Below are positions 17,222 through 30,894 of a stretch of 64,000 nucleotides of DNA, in pieces (position 1 is the first letter of the stretch; the number at the start of each line of letters is the position of its first letter). Below the pieces are notes generated by a model. That model was given only the letters and a program-made list of their open reading frames with translations. It was not told the origin of the DNA and ran no database searches. The DNA is from an uncultured Pelagibacteraceae bacterium. Its GTDB lineage: Bacteria > Pseudomonadota > Alphaproteobacteria > Pelagibacterales > Pelagibacteraceae. The stretch is taken from the NCBI GenBank assembly GCA_902611845.1, contig CACMAX010000004.1:1-64000 (forward strand), in the 5' to 3' direction. The position numbers and the translations under genes are program-made.

Positions 17222-19239
17222 ATGTTAAAGTCAGATTATTTGTTAAATTTAAATGAAAAGCAACAAGAAGCCGTCTTACATCTTGATGGCCCACTTCTTA
17301 TTGTTGCAGGTGCTGGATCAGGTAAAACAAAAGTATTAACCTCCAGAATAGCTCACATAATTAGAAGTCATAAAGCTTTTTCAAGTCAAATACTTGCTGT
17401 CACTTTTACAAATAAAGCTGCAAAAGAAATGCAAAATAGAGTTTCCAAACTAATTAGAAAGCAAGCGACAGGTTTGCCATGGCTTGGCACATTTCACTCT
17501 ATTAGTGCAAAAATTTTAAGAAAACATGCTGAGGCTGCAGAATTAAAATCCAATTTTACAATAATAGATCAAGATGACCAAGTAAGATTAGTTAAAAATA
17601 TTTGTAAAGCTGAAAATATTGATATAAAAAAAATTTCACCCAAATATATTTTAGCTGTAATCGATAAATGGAAAAATAAAGGTTTTTATCCCAGTGATGT
17701 AGTTTTAAAAAAAAAAGATGTATTAGAAGTTAGTTTTTTAAAAATATATAAAATTTACCAAAAAAAACTAATTGATTTAAATTGTGCAGACTTTAGCGAT
17801 TTGATTTTACATACAGTAAAAATTTTTCAAAATTACAAAGATATTTCATCTTTATATTCAAAAAAGTTCAAATACATCTTAGTTGACGAATATCAAGATA
17901 CTAACTTTATACAAAGTGAGTGGCTTAAGCATTTATCTTCTGTGAATATGAATATATGTTGCGTTGGAGATGATGATCAATCTATCTATAGTTGGAGAGG
18001 GGCAGAAATTAAAAATTTTCTTGAATTTGATAAAACTTATAAAAATACTAAAATAATAAGATTAGAAAATAATTATAGGTCAACTCAAAATATCTTAAAT
18101 GTAGCATCAAAATTAATACAAAATAATGAAAATAGAGTTGGTAAAAATTTATATACGAATCAAGAAGATGGAGAACTCATTACTTTAGATTGTTTTAGAA
18201 ATGTAAAAGATGAAGCCACGGAAATTAGTTCCACAATTGAAAATTACAAAAAAAAAAATTCTTTAAATGAAATTGCTATATTGGTAAGGGCAATTTTTCA
18301 AACAAGAGAATTTGAGGAAAGATTTTTAAAAGTTGGAATACCTTACAGAATTATAGGTGGAATTAAATTTTATGAAAGAGCTGAAATTAAAGATTGTGTA
18401 GCATACTTGAGGTGTATTTCTCAACCGATGGATGATTTATCTTTTGAAAGAATAATTAATGTACCAAAACGTTCAATTGGAGATACAACTATTAAAATTA
18501 TTTCAGAATATTCAAAAGACAACTATTGTAGTTTAGAGATAGCCTCAAAGAAATTAATAGAGCAGAATAAAATCAAACCTAAAACAAAAATTGGATTAAT
18601 CTCACTATTAAAATTTTTAGAAAAATGGAGATTTGATTTAAAAAAGGTTAATCATAACAAACTTTTGCAGATAGTATTGGACGAATCTGGATATAGCGAA
18701 ATGCTAAAGAATAAAAAAGATTTAGAAAATGAAAATAGACTTGAGAATATCAAAGAACTTTTAAATGCTATGAAAGAATTTGATAACCTTGAAAGTTTTC
18801 TTGAGCATGTTGCACTAGCAACATCCTTAGATCAAGATTGGGAAAGTGAAAAAGTAAACTTAATGACCCTTCATGCCTCTAAGGGATTGGAATTTAATAT
18901 TGTTTATTTGCCTGGATGGGAAGAGGGCTTATTTCCTCATCAAAAGAGTATTGAAGAGAAAGGTGAGAGTGGGATTGAGGAAGAAAGAAGACTTGCTTAT
19001 GTCGGAATTACAAGAGCAAAAAAAATTGCAAAAATCTCTTTCTCAATGAATAGATTTTATCAAGGAGACTGGATAGATAGTATAGCATCCAGGTTTGTTG
19101 ATGAACTTCCAGATGAATTTATAAAAAAAAATAATAGTTTTGGCACTGATGAACAAGATGACTTTGAGTTTAATCAAGATATTGATTTTAGCAATGAAGT
19201 AAGAAGTCCCGGCTGGTTAAGATATCAGAAAAAACTAAA

Positions 19240-19243
<4 letters not shown>
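17222..19243 (+). CDS. uvrD: UvrD/PcrA-family DNA helicase II
   Basis: 673 residues. SF1A helicase motifs: Walker A GAGSGKT (30-36), FTNKAAKEM, LGTFHSISAKILR, LVDEYQDTN (motif II), GDDDQSIYSWRGA (III), RLENNYRS (IV), LMTLHASKGLEF (V) and YVGITRAKK (VI). A 3'-5' helicase used in nucleotide excision and mismatch repair. The usual basic C-terminal RNA polymerase-binding tail is short. The stop overlaps the pepP start by 4 bases. Confidence 0.95.
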
Positions 19244-22920
<3,677 letters not shown>

Positions 22921-22929
22921 TTAAATTGA

Positions 22930-23766
22930 TTATTTAAAAATTTTTTTGAATTTTTTAAATAAAGAATCTTTTTTTTCTTCATTTTTAGTTTTTCTTTTTT
23001 TGTATCCCTGATTAAGAATTTTATAACTAGCTTCATACCATTGACTTGATTGATAATTATAACCAAGTAAAACTGCATATTTTTCTGCTTCTTGTTGTAA
23101 ACCTAGTTTATAATGTAATTCTACCAATCTGTGTAATGCCTCCTCTACATAAATAGTAGTTTCATAATCATTTACAACTTTTTTAAATCTGTTAATTGCA
23201 GGAATCCATTTTTCTCTTTGGACATAGTATCTTGCTAAGTACATTTCCTTTGATGCTATTATTTCGACTATGTATTCAATTTTATATTTTGAATCTTGAG
23301 CGTAATCAGTATTTGGATAATTATTTATAACAATCTCAAAATATTTCTTAGCTTGCAAAATCTCATTCATATCTTTTTTTTCATCAATTATTTGATCGTA
23401 GTGGCATAATGCTAATAAGTAGTTCGCATAATCAGATTGTGGATGATTTTTATATTTTATTAAAAAACGCTCAAGATCATTAATGGCATAACTATAATAC
23501 CCTTGAGAAAAATATCCATATGCAGACATTAAAACTGCTCTTGGGGCCCAAATCGATTGTGGATACAATAATTCCGCTTCACTAAATTTTTTTCCTGCAA
23601 ATATTACATCTCCTCTCTCGAATTCTTCCATTCCTTGATTATAAACCTCCATCATTTGCGACTCTAAATTTTTTTCTTGAAGCACAGTGACACTTTCTTC
23701 TTTTTTTGTACAAGAGTTAATAAGAAATGAAAACAATAACAATAAAATATATAATAACTTTAACAT
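22930..23766 (-). CDS. bamD: BamD, outer membrane assembly lipoprotein
   Basis: 278 residues. The lipoprotein signal ends in LINSC (C19), and TPR-type helical repeats follow (YNQGMEEFERGDVIFAGKKFSEAE, YPQSIWAPRAVLMSAYGYFSQGYYSYAINDLERFL), as in BamD/ComL. BamD is the essential partner of BamA in folding outer membrane beta-barrels. The C-terminus is lysine-rich and longer than in E. coli (245 aa). It lies 39 bases downstream of lpxC, the same neighbourhood as in many alphaproteobacteria. Confidence 0.9.
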   Translation of the reverse strand: MLKLLYILLLLFSFLINSCTKKEESVTVLQEKNLESQMMEVYNQGMEEFERGDVIFAGKKFSEAELLYPQSIWAPRAVLMSAYGYFSQGYYSYAINDLERFLIKYKNHPQSDYANYLLALCHYDQIIDEKKDMNEILQAKKYFEIVINNYPNTDYAQDSKYKIEYIVEIIASKEMYLARYYVQREKWIPAINRFKKVVNDYETTIYVEEALHRLVELHYKLGLQQEAEKYAVLLGYNYQSSQWYEASYKILNQGYKKRKTKNEEKKDSLFKKFKKIFK

Positions 23767-23805
23767 TAATTATTTTTAACAGATTAAAAATAAAAATTCT
23801 AACTT

Positions 23806-24726
23806 TTAAGCAATTGATTTAAGATTATGATAATTTGCAAATGTGTGGGGCAATTGTTTTCCTTTAATTTCAATTAGAGAATAATTTGCTTTATCACTAA
23901 ATATTTTTCTTAAAAGTTGATTCGTTAGTTGATGTCCACCTTGAGAACATTTTATTGAGCCAATTATTTTATATCCTGATAAATATAAATCCCCCATGCA
24001 GTCTAAAATTTTATGATTGACAAACTCTAAATTATTTCTCAATCCATTCTCATTAAGTATTTTGTCTTTGTCTATTACTATTGCATTATCAAGACTGCCT
24101 CCCTTTCCAAGGTTCATTTTTTTTAACTTTTCAATATCTTCATATAGACAAAAAGTTCTTGAATTAAAGACATTCTCTAAATTATCTTCAAATATATTTA
24201 TTTTATTTATCTGGGTATTTATAATTTTATTTTCATATTTTATTTCAAATTCTATATCACTTGTAACATTTGATTTAATAACAGATATAAATTTTGCACC
24301 ATCTTTGATGCTAATAGAATTATTTATTTTAATTATTTTAATAGGCGTATCACTAAACTTAACTCCAGCTTTATTTATACTTTCAATAAATACTTTGGCC
24401 GAGCCATCCATTATCGGAACTTCTTGAGAATCAATTTCAATTATTGCATTATCAATACCAAATCCGTAAAAAGCACCCATCAAATGCTCTATAGTTGAAA
24501 CCTTTGCTCCATGATCATTTGATATGGTTGTACATAAAGTTGTATCTGTAACATTGTTATAATTTGGATATACAATATTATTTTTTTTTAAATCAATTCG
24601 TTTAAACACTATTCCTGAATTTGGTGGAGCTGGGTAAATATTTAAATTAACTTTTTTCCCAGTGTGTATCCCCAATCCATTTAATGATATTTTTTTTGAT
24701 ATTGTTTTTTGAGTTAATATAGACAC
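23806..24726 (-). CDS. lpxC: UDP-3-O-acyl-N-acetylglucosamine deacetylase
   Basis: 306 residues. Zinc ligands H81 (STIEHLMGA), H238 and D242 (FVNHKILDCMGD) and the general acid H265 (SQGGHQLTNQ) are all present. It catalyses the committed step of lipid A synthesis. It directly follows ftsA (62-base gap), where ftsZ would normally intervene, because ftsZ has been moved to the head of the cluster. Confidence 0.97.
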   Translation of the reverse strand: MSILTQKTISKKISLNGLGIHTGKKVNLNIYPAPPNSGIVFKRIDLKKNNIVYPNYNNVTDTTLCTTISNDHGAKVSTIEHLMGAFYGFGIDNAIIEIDSQEVPIMDGSAKVFIESINKAGVKFSDTPIKIIKINNSISIKDGAKFISVIKSNVTSDIEFEIKYENKIINTQINKINIFEDNLENVFNSRTFCLYEDIEKLKKMNLGKGGSLDNAIVIDKDKILNENGLRNNLEFVNHKILDCMGDLYLSGYKIIGSIKCSQGGHQLTNQLLRKIFSDKANYSLIEIKGKQLPHTFANYHNLKSIA

Positions 24727-24788
24727 TAGGAACTTATATTAAATAATGTCTTTTATCAGTACTCAACAAATATTACAGTAAACTACAA

Positions 24789-25952
24789 TTATTTACCGAA
24801 GAAATTAAAGAATTTTTCAAATAAACCCTGACTTTTAATGGTTTTTTTTGGCATATCACTATTGTTTAAATGATAAACTAGAACTGAGTTACAAACTTGT
24901 TGATCTGTTTCATTATAAAAATTTATAGATCTAAATTCAAATTTATTATCAATATAAAATGAATTATTGTTAAAAAGCAAAGATCCCCCTCCGATTAGGA
25001 ACAGGTCAGAATTACTTAAATTAGATTTATAGTTCAAATTTTTTAAACTTTTAAAAGTTAAATCAATTATTTCTTGAATTCTGAATAAAATAACTTTTTT
25101 TAATAAGTCTACCGATATGTTTTTATTAATAAAATCTTTAGCTTTAATACTGTTATCATTAGTTTTATTTTCGTAAGAAAATTCAGTATATGTCTTATTG
25201 AAAGATTTTTTTATTTTATCAGCTTCTGATATGGAAATTTTAAAAATTTTTGAAATATCCTTTGTGATGTGAAAGCTACCTATTGGTATAGATTGAATAA
25301 ATTTTAAATTACCACTTTCAAATATTATTAATGAAGTCCTTTCCCAACCTATTTCTAAAAAAGAATTATTTTTTAAACCTAGCTTTTGTGAGTAAGATAA
25401 AGATTTGATATAACTAGTACAAAAAATATTTTTAATATTTAGATTAGTTTCTTTAAAACTATTTTTTAAAAAATTTATAAAATCTTTTTTAAAACATATT
25501 ATTTTAAAAAATATCTTAATATTTTTAACTTCATTTATATTCTTAGGAAGTTCGATAAAATTTTTGTTATCTACGATACATTGACATAATACGATATGTA
25601 ATATTTGATATTTGTCATAGTATAAACTAATTAATCTATTTAATTCCAAAATAAGATTATTGTAAATTTTATTTAAATTTGACTTTTCTTCTAGATCTTT
25701 TTTTAAAGATATATCAATGGTGAATAAGTCTTTTGTATCTAAAGCAAGAATAACATCTTGTATATGTGTTGATATTTTTTTTTCAGCCTTTTTTGTAATT
25801 TGATTAATTAAATTAAAGTGATTTGAATAATTTTCATTAATAATCACTTCATTTGTTTCGATAAATTTCTCATTTAACTTATTATCAAAAACAGCAAATC
25901 TAATTTTTGAAGAACCAAAGTCTATAATATTTATATAATTTTCTTTACTCAT
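24789..25952 (-). CDS. ftsA: FtsA, actin-like division protein (divergent)
   Basis: 387 residues, somewhat short for FtsA. Actin-fold phosphate loops are seen in NIIDFGSSKIRFAVFD and FLEIGWERTSLIIFESG, and FLIGGGSLLF is the adenosine-binding segment. The end GLFEKFFNFFGK is the amphipathic helix that anchors FtsA to the membrane. It recruits downstream division proteins to the FtsZ ring. Sequence is strongly diverged, but position after ftsQ (8-base overlap) and the terminal helix make the call sound. Confidence 0.9.
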   Translation of the reverse strand: MSKENYINIIDFGSSKIRFAVFDNKLNEKFIETNEVIINENYSNHFNLINQITKKAEKKISTHIQDVILALDTKDLFTIDISLKKDLEEKSNLNKIYNNLILELNRLISLYYDKYQILHIVLCQCIVDNKNFIELPKNINEVKNIKIFFKIICFKKDFINFLKNSFKETNLNIKNIFCTSYIKSLSYSQKLGLKNNSFLEIGWERTSLIIFESGNLKFIQSIPIGSFHITKDISKIFKISISEADKIKKSFNKTYTEFSYENKTNDNSIKAKDFINKNISVDLLKKVILFRIQEIIDLTFKSLKNLNYKSNLSNSDLFLIGGGSLLFNNNSFYIDNKFEFRSINFYNETDQQVCNSVLVYHLNNSDMPKKTIKSQGLFEKFFNFFGK

Positions 25953-26634
25953 TTAATAAAATTAATCTATTTGGAATCCGAAGATCTATAACTGAATTTG
26001 GCTTTATATTTTGACGTGTAGTAAATTCATTATAAATTTTTAAAGATTTTTGGATATTTTTGTTTGGTAGTTTTACTAAAATATTATTTTCAAAAAATAA
26101 ATCCCATCTTTCATTTTTATGATAAAAATACTTATTAATTGAACTAAGATTTATATTATTAATTGATAAATTTTTCTTTAAGGATACAAAATTTCTTATA
26201 TCAAATTCTCCAAATATAATTGGTAAATTTCTAGTATTTTGAAATTCGTTAAATTCAATAAATTTTTTATTTGCACCAACAAAATATTTTTTTTGGTTGA
26301 TGTAGGTAATAGCTATCAAATCAGTTTGGTCTGCATAAACTATTATTGTAGATGGTAATTTTTTTTTTATTTTAATATTCTCTAATACTCTTAAATTGTT
26401 TATTTTTTTTTGTAGATCATTGTAGTCTATATAAAATATATTCTTATTTTTTATGTAATTAATATCTGATAAAATTTTATTGTTTAAAGAATTTTTGTTA
26501 GTTTTAATTTCAATATTATTTATTAAAAAAATATTATTATATTTATCAAATATTTCATAGTTTAAGATTGATGTTAAAAAAAATAACAAAAATATATAAA
26601 AGTAAATTTTTTTTTTATTTATTAATTGAAGCAT
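25945..26634 (-). CDS. ftsQ: FtsQ, divisome POTRA-domain membrane protein
   Basis: 229 residues: short cytoplasmic tail, one transmembrane helix (about 10-27), then a POTRA domain (FLINNIEIKTNKNSLNNKILSDIN... NLRVLENIKIKKKLPSTIIVYADQTDLIA) and a beta domain. This is the FtsQ/DivIB architecture; it links FtsB/FtsL to the rest of the divisome. It overlaps ddl upstream by 20 bases and ftsA downstream by 8. Confidence 0.9.
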   Translation of the reverse strand: MLQLINKKKIYFYIFLLFFLTSILNYEIFDKYNNIFLINNIEIKTNKNSLNNKILSDINYIKNKNIFYIDYNDLQKKINNLRVLENIKIKKKLPSTIIVYADQTDLIAITYINQKKYFVGANKKFIEFNEFQNTRNLPIIFGEFDIRNFVSLKKNLSINNINLSSINKYFYHKNERWDLFFENNILVKLPNKNIQKSLKIYNEFTTRQNIKPNSVIDLRIPNRLILLNE

Positions 26635-27535
26635 CTCTCAAAATTTTTTTTATCAAATTTTTGAAAGTAATGTTATTAAATTTTGCAATTTCTGGGACTA
26701 AAGAAATAGAGGTCATCCCAGGTTGAGTATTTGTCTCTAATAAATAAAAAACATTTTTAAAAAACCTAAAATCAGAACGGGTTACACCCCTGCACTTTAG
26801 CAACTTATGCGCTTTTAATGCAATACTGGTGACTTTTTGATACTGGAATTTAGGAATTTTTACTGGAATTATATGTTCTGTTTTAGCTTTTAAATCATAT
26901 TTTGCCTTATAATCATAAAATTGTCTTTTTGGTTTCAGTTCTATAGCACCCAAAATTTTATTAGAAAGAATGGCAACTTGTATTTCTCTACCGGGTATAT
27001 ATTTTTCAATTAAAATTTCCCCATACTCTTTTAATTTTTTTAAATTGTTATTAAAATTGGTTTTACTACAAATATAAACATTTACACTTGAACCTTCATT
27101 TAATGGTTTTAAAACAACTGGAAAACCCAACTCAGTATTTACTAATTTTATTAATTTATTTTCGGTAAGATTATTTTTAAAAGAATGCTTAATATATTTT
27201 GGTGTATTAATTCCATTTTTAAGAAAAATTTTTTTTGAAATCTCTTTGTCTATAGCTAAAGATGAAGATAAAACTCCTGAATGAGTATATTTAACCTTCT
27301 CACTTTCTAAGATCGCCTGTATGTAGCCATCCTCACCGTATTTTCCATGTAATAAATTTAAAACAACTTTAGGATTAAACTTTCTTAGATTTTTTACAAA
27401 TTCACCATTTGGCTCTTGAATTTTTATTTTTAGTTTTTTATTTTTTTTTAATTCTGAGTAAACACTTTTAGCTGTCATTAAACTTATTTCTCTCTCATTT
27501 GAATAACCACCTGCTATAATTAGTATCTTTTCCAT
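26615..27535 (-). CDS. ddl: D-alanine-D-alanine ligase
   Basis: 306 residues, normal length. ATP-grasp motifs: NLLHGKYGEDGYIQAILE (N-terminal substrate loop, H and G conserved), FPVVLKPLNEGSSVNV, ILIEKYIPGREIQVAIL and LLETNTQPGMTSISLVP, which carries the magnesium-binding residues. It makes the D-Ala-D-Ala end of the peptidoglycan stem peptide. It shares one base with murB and overlaps ftsQ by 20 bases. Confidence 0.96.
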   Translation of the reverse strand: MEKILIIAGGYSNEREISLMTAKSVYSELKKNKKLKIKIQEPNGEFVKNLRKFNPKVVLNLLHGKYGEDGYIQAILESEKVKYTHSGVLSSSLAIDKEISKKIFLKNGINTPKYIKHSFKNNLTENKLIKLVNTELGFPVVLKPLNEGSSVNVYICSKTNFNNNLKKLKEYGEILIEKYIPGREIQVAILSNKILGAIELKPKRQFYDYKAKYDLKAKTEHIIPVKIPKFQYQKVTSIALKAHKLLKCRGVTRSDFRFFKNVFYLLETNTQPGMTSISLVPEIAKFNNITFKNLIKKILRDASINK

Positions 27536-28443
27536 TATTCTATTATTTTTATTTCTAAATTAATTTTAATACCTGTTTTATCTTTAACTTTTTTCTTTAC
27601 ATAATTTATTAGAGAATTCATCTCGTCAAATGTAGCATTATCTTTATTAACAAAAAAGTTAGAATGTTTATTTGAAATAGATGCATCACCAAAATTAATA
27701 TCTTTTGGCACAGATTCTTTAATTAATTCCCAGGCTTTTTTTTTAGTTTGATCAATAGGATTTTTAAAAGTGCTACCACTTGTTTTAATTTTTGAAGGTT
27801 GAGAATTATTTTTTTTTTTTGATAAATTTTCCATTAAATCTTTTATATTTTTCTTATCTTTTGTAATACCATTAAAAGTAGCACTTAAATAAATAAGATT
27901 TTCCTCTAACTCTACACTTCTGTAGTTAAATTTAATTTTATTTGAAGGGAGAATTCTTATATTCCCTTCAGTGTCAATACATTGTAGTGAAATTAAATTA
28001 TCTTTGAATTCATAACCAAAACAACCAGAATTCATTTTAATTCCTCCACCAATTGTTCCAGGAATACAATACATAAATTCGAATCCACTAATATTATTCT
28101 GCATTGCAAATTCAGATACTTTTTTTTGCGAACAAGATGATCCAGCAATAATTTTATTTTTATCGAGTATAGAAATTGATGAAAAATTATTACTTAATTT
28201 TATAATTGTTCCTTCGTAAATGTTATCTTTAAATAAAACATTTGACCCTGAACCAAGAATAAACAATTTTCCTCTATTTGAATAAAGTTTTAAAAATTCT
28301 TTTAACTCTATTAAATGTCTAGGTTTAAAGAAAACTCTTGATTTTCCTCCAATATTGAACCAGTTAAGTTTCTTTATATTGTAATCAAAAAATAAATCCG
28401 ATTTGTGTTTATTTTTAAATTGCTCGATGTCATTTAATTTCAT
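27535..28443 (-). CDS. murB: UDP-N-acetylenolpyruvoylglucosamine reductase
   Basis: 302 residues, type IIa-like MurB. NTWFNIGG-type segment LNWFNIGGKSRVFFKP, LGSGSNVLF (FAD pyrophosphate), GFEFMYCIPGTIGGGIKMNSGCFG, the catalytic serine region TSGSTFKNP, and glutamate in a C-terminal INLEIKII. It reduces the enolpyruvyl group to lactyl with NADPH. One base separates it from murC, and it shares one base with ddl. Confidence 0.96.
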   Translation of the reverse strand: MKLNDIEQFKNKHKSDLFFDYNIKKLNWFNIGGKSRVFFKPRHLIELKEFLKLYSNRGKLFILGSGSNVLFKDNIYEGTIIKLSNNFSSISILDKNKIIAGSSCSQKKVSEFAMQNNISGFEFMYCIPGTIGGGIKMNSGCFGYEFKDNLISLQCIDTEGNIRILPSNKIKFNYRSVELEENLIYLSATFNGITKDKKNIKDLMENLSKKKNNSQPSKIKTSGSTFKNPIDQTKKKAWELIKESVPKDINFGDASISNKHSNFFVNKDNATFDEMNSLINYVKKKVKDKTGIKINLEIKIIE

Positions 28444-28444
28444 A

Positions 28445-29827
28445 TCAATACAAATTTCTTACCCAACTTGAAATAGAACCAGCCCCCATAGCAATAAAAA
28501 TTTTATTACCAAAAGCTAAATTTTTAATAACCTTATTTAAATCTGATTGATTTTTTAGAATAATTAAGTCAACTTTTGAATTTTTAGAAATTAATTTTGC
28601 AAAAGAGTTGTAAGAAAAACCTAATTTTATTTTTTCGCCAGCTTTATAAATAGGACACAGTAATACTGTATTTGCTTTATTGAAACATTTAGAAAATTCA
28701 ATTTTCAAATTTTTTAACCTTGAAATCCTATGTGGCTGGAAAATACATACAATTTCCTCTTTGTTATAAACTTTTCTCACTCCATCTAGTACTGAAGAAA
28801 TTTCTGTTGGATGATGAGCATAATCATCGAAAAAAGGTGAATTATTTTTATGAAATAAATAATTAAATCTTCTTTGAACTCCTTTAAATTTTTTGAGACC
28901 TAATTTAATTATTTTATCTGATACACCAATCGAAAAAGCTACCGCCAATGCAGATGTTGCATTTTTTATATTATGCAAACCTAACAAAGGTATTGAAATA
29001 TTTTTTATAATTTTTGTTTTGCCTGGTATTTTTATTTTAATATTAAATTTAGAATAATCTTTATTCTGAATTATATTGAAAATATGAAAATTTGATTTCT
29101 TATTTAAACCAAATGTATAGTAATTGTTATTTTTAATTTTTGGTAAAATATTTTTTACATTTTTGTCATCTAAACACAGAAAAGCCTTTCCGAAAGAAGG
29201 TGTTTTATCAATAAATTCTATAAATTTATTTTTTAAATTTTTCATAGTTCTGTAATAATCCAAGTGTTCATTGTCAATGTTGGTTATTATTGAATAATTA
29301 AAAGGTATTTGAAGAAAACTTCCATCCGACTCATCTGATTCAACTAAACTCCAATCACTTTTTCCTAATTTTGCAGAACTTCCTATTGAATTCAAAACAC
29401 CTCCATTAATTATTGTCGGATCTAATTTTGCATAATTCAAAATATTTGACAAAATTGATGTTGTTGTTGTTTTGCCGTGTGATCCTGTCACAACAATATT
29501 TTTCATTAAAGAAACTATATGACCTAACAATTCTCCTCTTTTATATATCGGTAAGTTTAATTTTTCAGCATGTCTATATTCTGGATTTGATTTTTTTATA
29601 GCTGATGAAACTACTAATACAGTACAATTTTTTATATTTTGCTTATTATGATTTAAATAAATTGGAATTTTTCTTTTTCTAAGTAAATTGAGATTTTTAT
29701 TATCTGATTTATCACTTCCTTGTATTTTAAAGCCTAGACTATCCATTATTAATGCTAAACCACTCATACCAATGCCACCAATTCCAACAAAATGAATTAG
29801 TTCAGTTTTTCCAATATTAATTTTCAT
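28445..29827 (-). CDS. murC: UDP-N-acetylmuramate-L-alanine ligase
   Basis: 460 residues. The N-terminal Rossmann-like VGIGGIGMSGLALIM, the ATP loop VTGSHGKTTTTSIL, DNEHLDYY and DDYAHHPTEI are MurC signatures. It adds L-alanine, the first residue of the stem peptide. The start overlaps murG by 11 bases. Confidence 0.97.
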   Translation of the reverse strand: MKINIGKTELIHFVGIGGIGMSGLALIMDSLGFKIQGSDKSDNKNLNLLRKRKIPIYLNHNKQNIKNCTVLVVSSAIKKSNPEYRHAEKLNLPIYKRGELLGHIVSLMKNIVVTGSHGKTTTTSILSNILNYAKLDPTIINGGVLNSIGSSAKLGKSDWSLVESDESDGSFLQIPFNYSIITNIDNEHLDYYRTMKNLKNKFIEFIDKTPSFGKAFLCLDDKNVKNILPKIKNNNYYTFGLNKKSNFHIFNIIQNKDYSKFNIKIKIPGKTKIIKNISIPLLGLHNIKNATSALAVAFSIGVSDKIIKLGLKKFKGVQRRFNYLFHKNNSPFFDDYAHHPTEISSVLDGVRKVYNKEEIVCIFQPHRISRLKNLKIEFSKCFNKANTVLLCPIYKAGEKIKLGFSYNSFAKLISKNSKVDLIILKNQSDLNKVIKNLAFGNKIFIAMGAGSISSWVRNLY

Positions 29828-30893
29828 CTATAATTTCTATAATCTTATTGTTTATATTATTCCAAGTATTTTTTTTAGTAATTTCCTCAAGATTTTTAAA
29901 TTTTTCGTTGTAATTTTTATAATCGTTAAATATTTCAAATATCATCTTTGAAAATTTTTTAAATTCGAATTCCTTTTGTTTTATTAACCAACAACAATTT
30001 TTTTTATTGTAAAATTCTGAATTATAGAATTGGTGATTATCTCTTGCAGATGGGAGAGGTATTGAAATAAATGGTATGTTTAGGAATGAAAGTTCACTTA
30101 ATGTACTTGCTCCTCCTCTGGTAATTGCCAAATCTATACCATTATAGAGTTCATGGCTATCATTGGTAAATTCAATAAATTTATAGTTTATATTTGATTT
30201 GTCATATTTGTTTTTTATTGATGATAAATTATTTTTATTCGATATTTGCTGTATAACTTCGAAATTTCGTTTTTTTGAAATTTCGATAATTAATTCAGTA
30301 ATATTTTCATCAAAAAACGACGCACCCTGACTACCACCAATAATAAGAATTTTTTTTATTTCCTTTTTTAAATTAATTGTGTTTTTTTCTAAGTTATATA
30401 TCTCTTTTTTTAAAATAGGTTTGACTATAACTTTTTTAGAATTGTATTTTATTGGGAAGTTTCTTAAATTTTCATCGTAACAAATTATTTTTGTTGAAAA
30501 TTTCAAAGCAAAGCGGTTAGACCTACCTAAAACGCTATTAGGCTCAAACAAGAAAACTTTTTTTTTTAATATAAATGCAGCTAAGCAAAATGGAAATGTC
30601 ATGTACCCACCAGTACTAATCACAATATTTGTCTTATTATTTTTTAAAAATTTAATAGATTGAAAAATGTTTAGAAAATATTTAAAAATATTTGTTGGAA
30701 GTAAATAAGGTTTTAAAAATAAATTAGGTACATCTATTAATTCATATTTAAATTTTTCAGTATTTATATATTTACTTCCTCTCAAATCAGATACCATTTT
30801 TACAGAAAATTTGTTTTTCAAATGTTCAAACAAAGAGGTAGATGGTACTACATGACCACCAGAACCACCTGTTACTATAAGTATATTTTTCAT
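29817..30893 (-). CDS. murG: MurG, lipid II-forming GlcNAc transferase
   Basis: 358 residues. GT-B fold with the glycine-rich TGGSGGHVVPS loop, STGGYMTFP, IIGGSQGASFFDE and AITRGGASTLSELSFLNIPFISIPLP (UDP-GlcNAc site). It converts lipid I to lipid II on the cytoplasmic face of the membrane. It overlaps murC by 11 bases, and 1 base separates it from ftsW. Confidence 0.97.
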   Translation of the reverse strand: MKNILIVTGGSGGHVVPSTSLFEHLKNKFSVKMVSDLRGSKYINTEKFKYELIDVPNLFLKPYLLPTNIFKYFLNIFQSIKFLKNNKTNIVISTGGYMTFPFCLAAFILKKKVFLFEPNSVLGRSNRFALKFSTKIICYDENLRNFPIKYNSKKVIVKPILKKEIYNLEKNTINLKKEIKKILIIGGSQGASFFDENITELIIEISKKRNFEVIQQISNKNNLSSIKNKYDKSNINYKFIEFTNDSHELYNGIDLAITRGGASTLSELSFLNIPFISIPLPSARDNHQFYNSEFYNKKNCCWLIKQKEFEFKKFSKMIFEIFNDYKNYNEKFKNLEEITKKNTWNNINNKIIEIIDEN

Positions 30894-30894
30894 A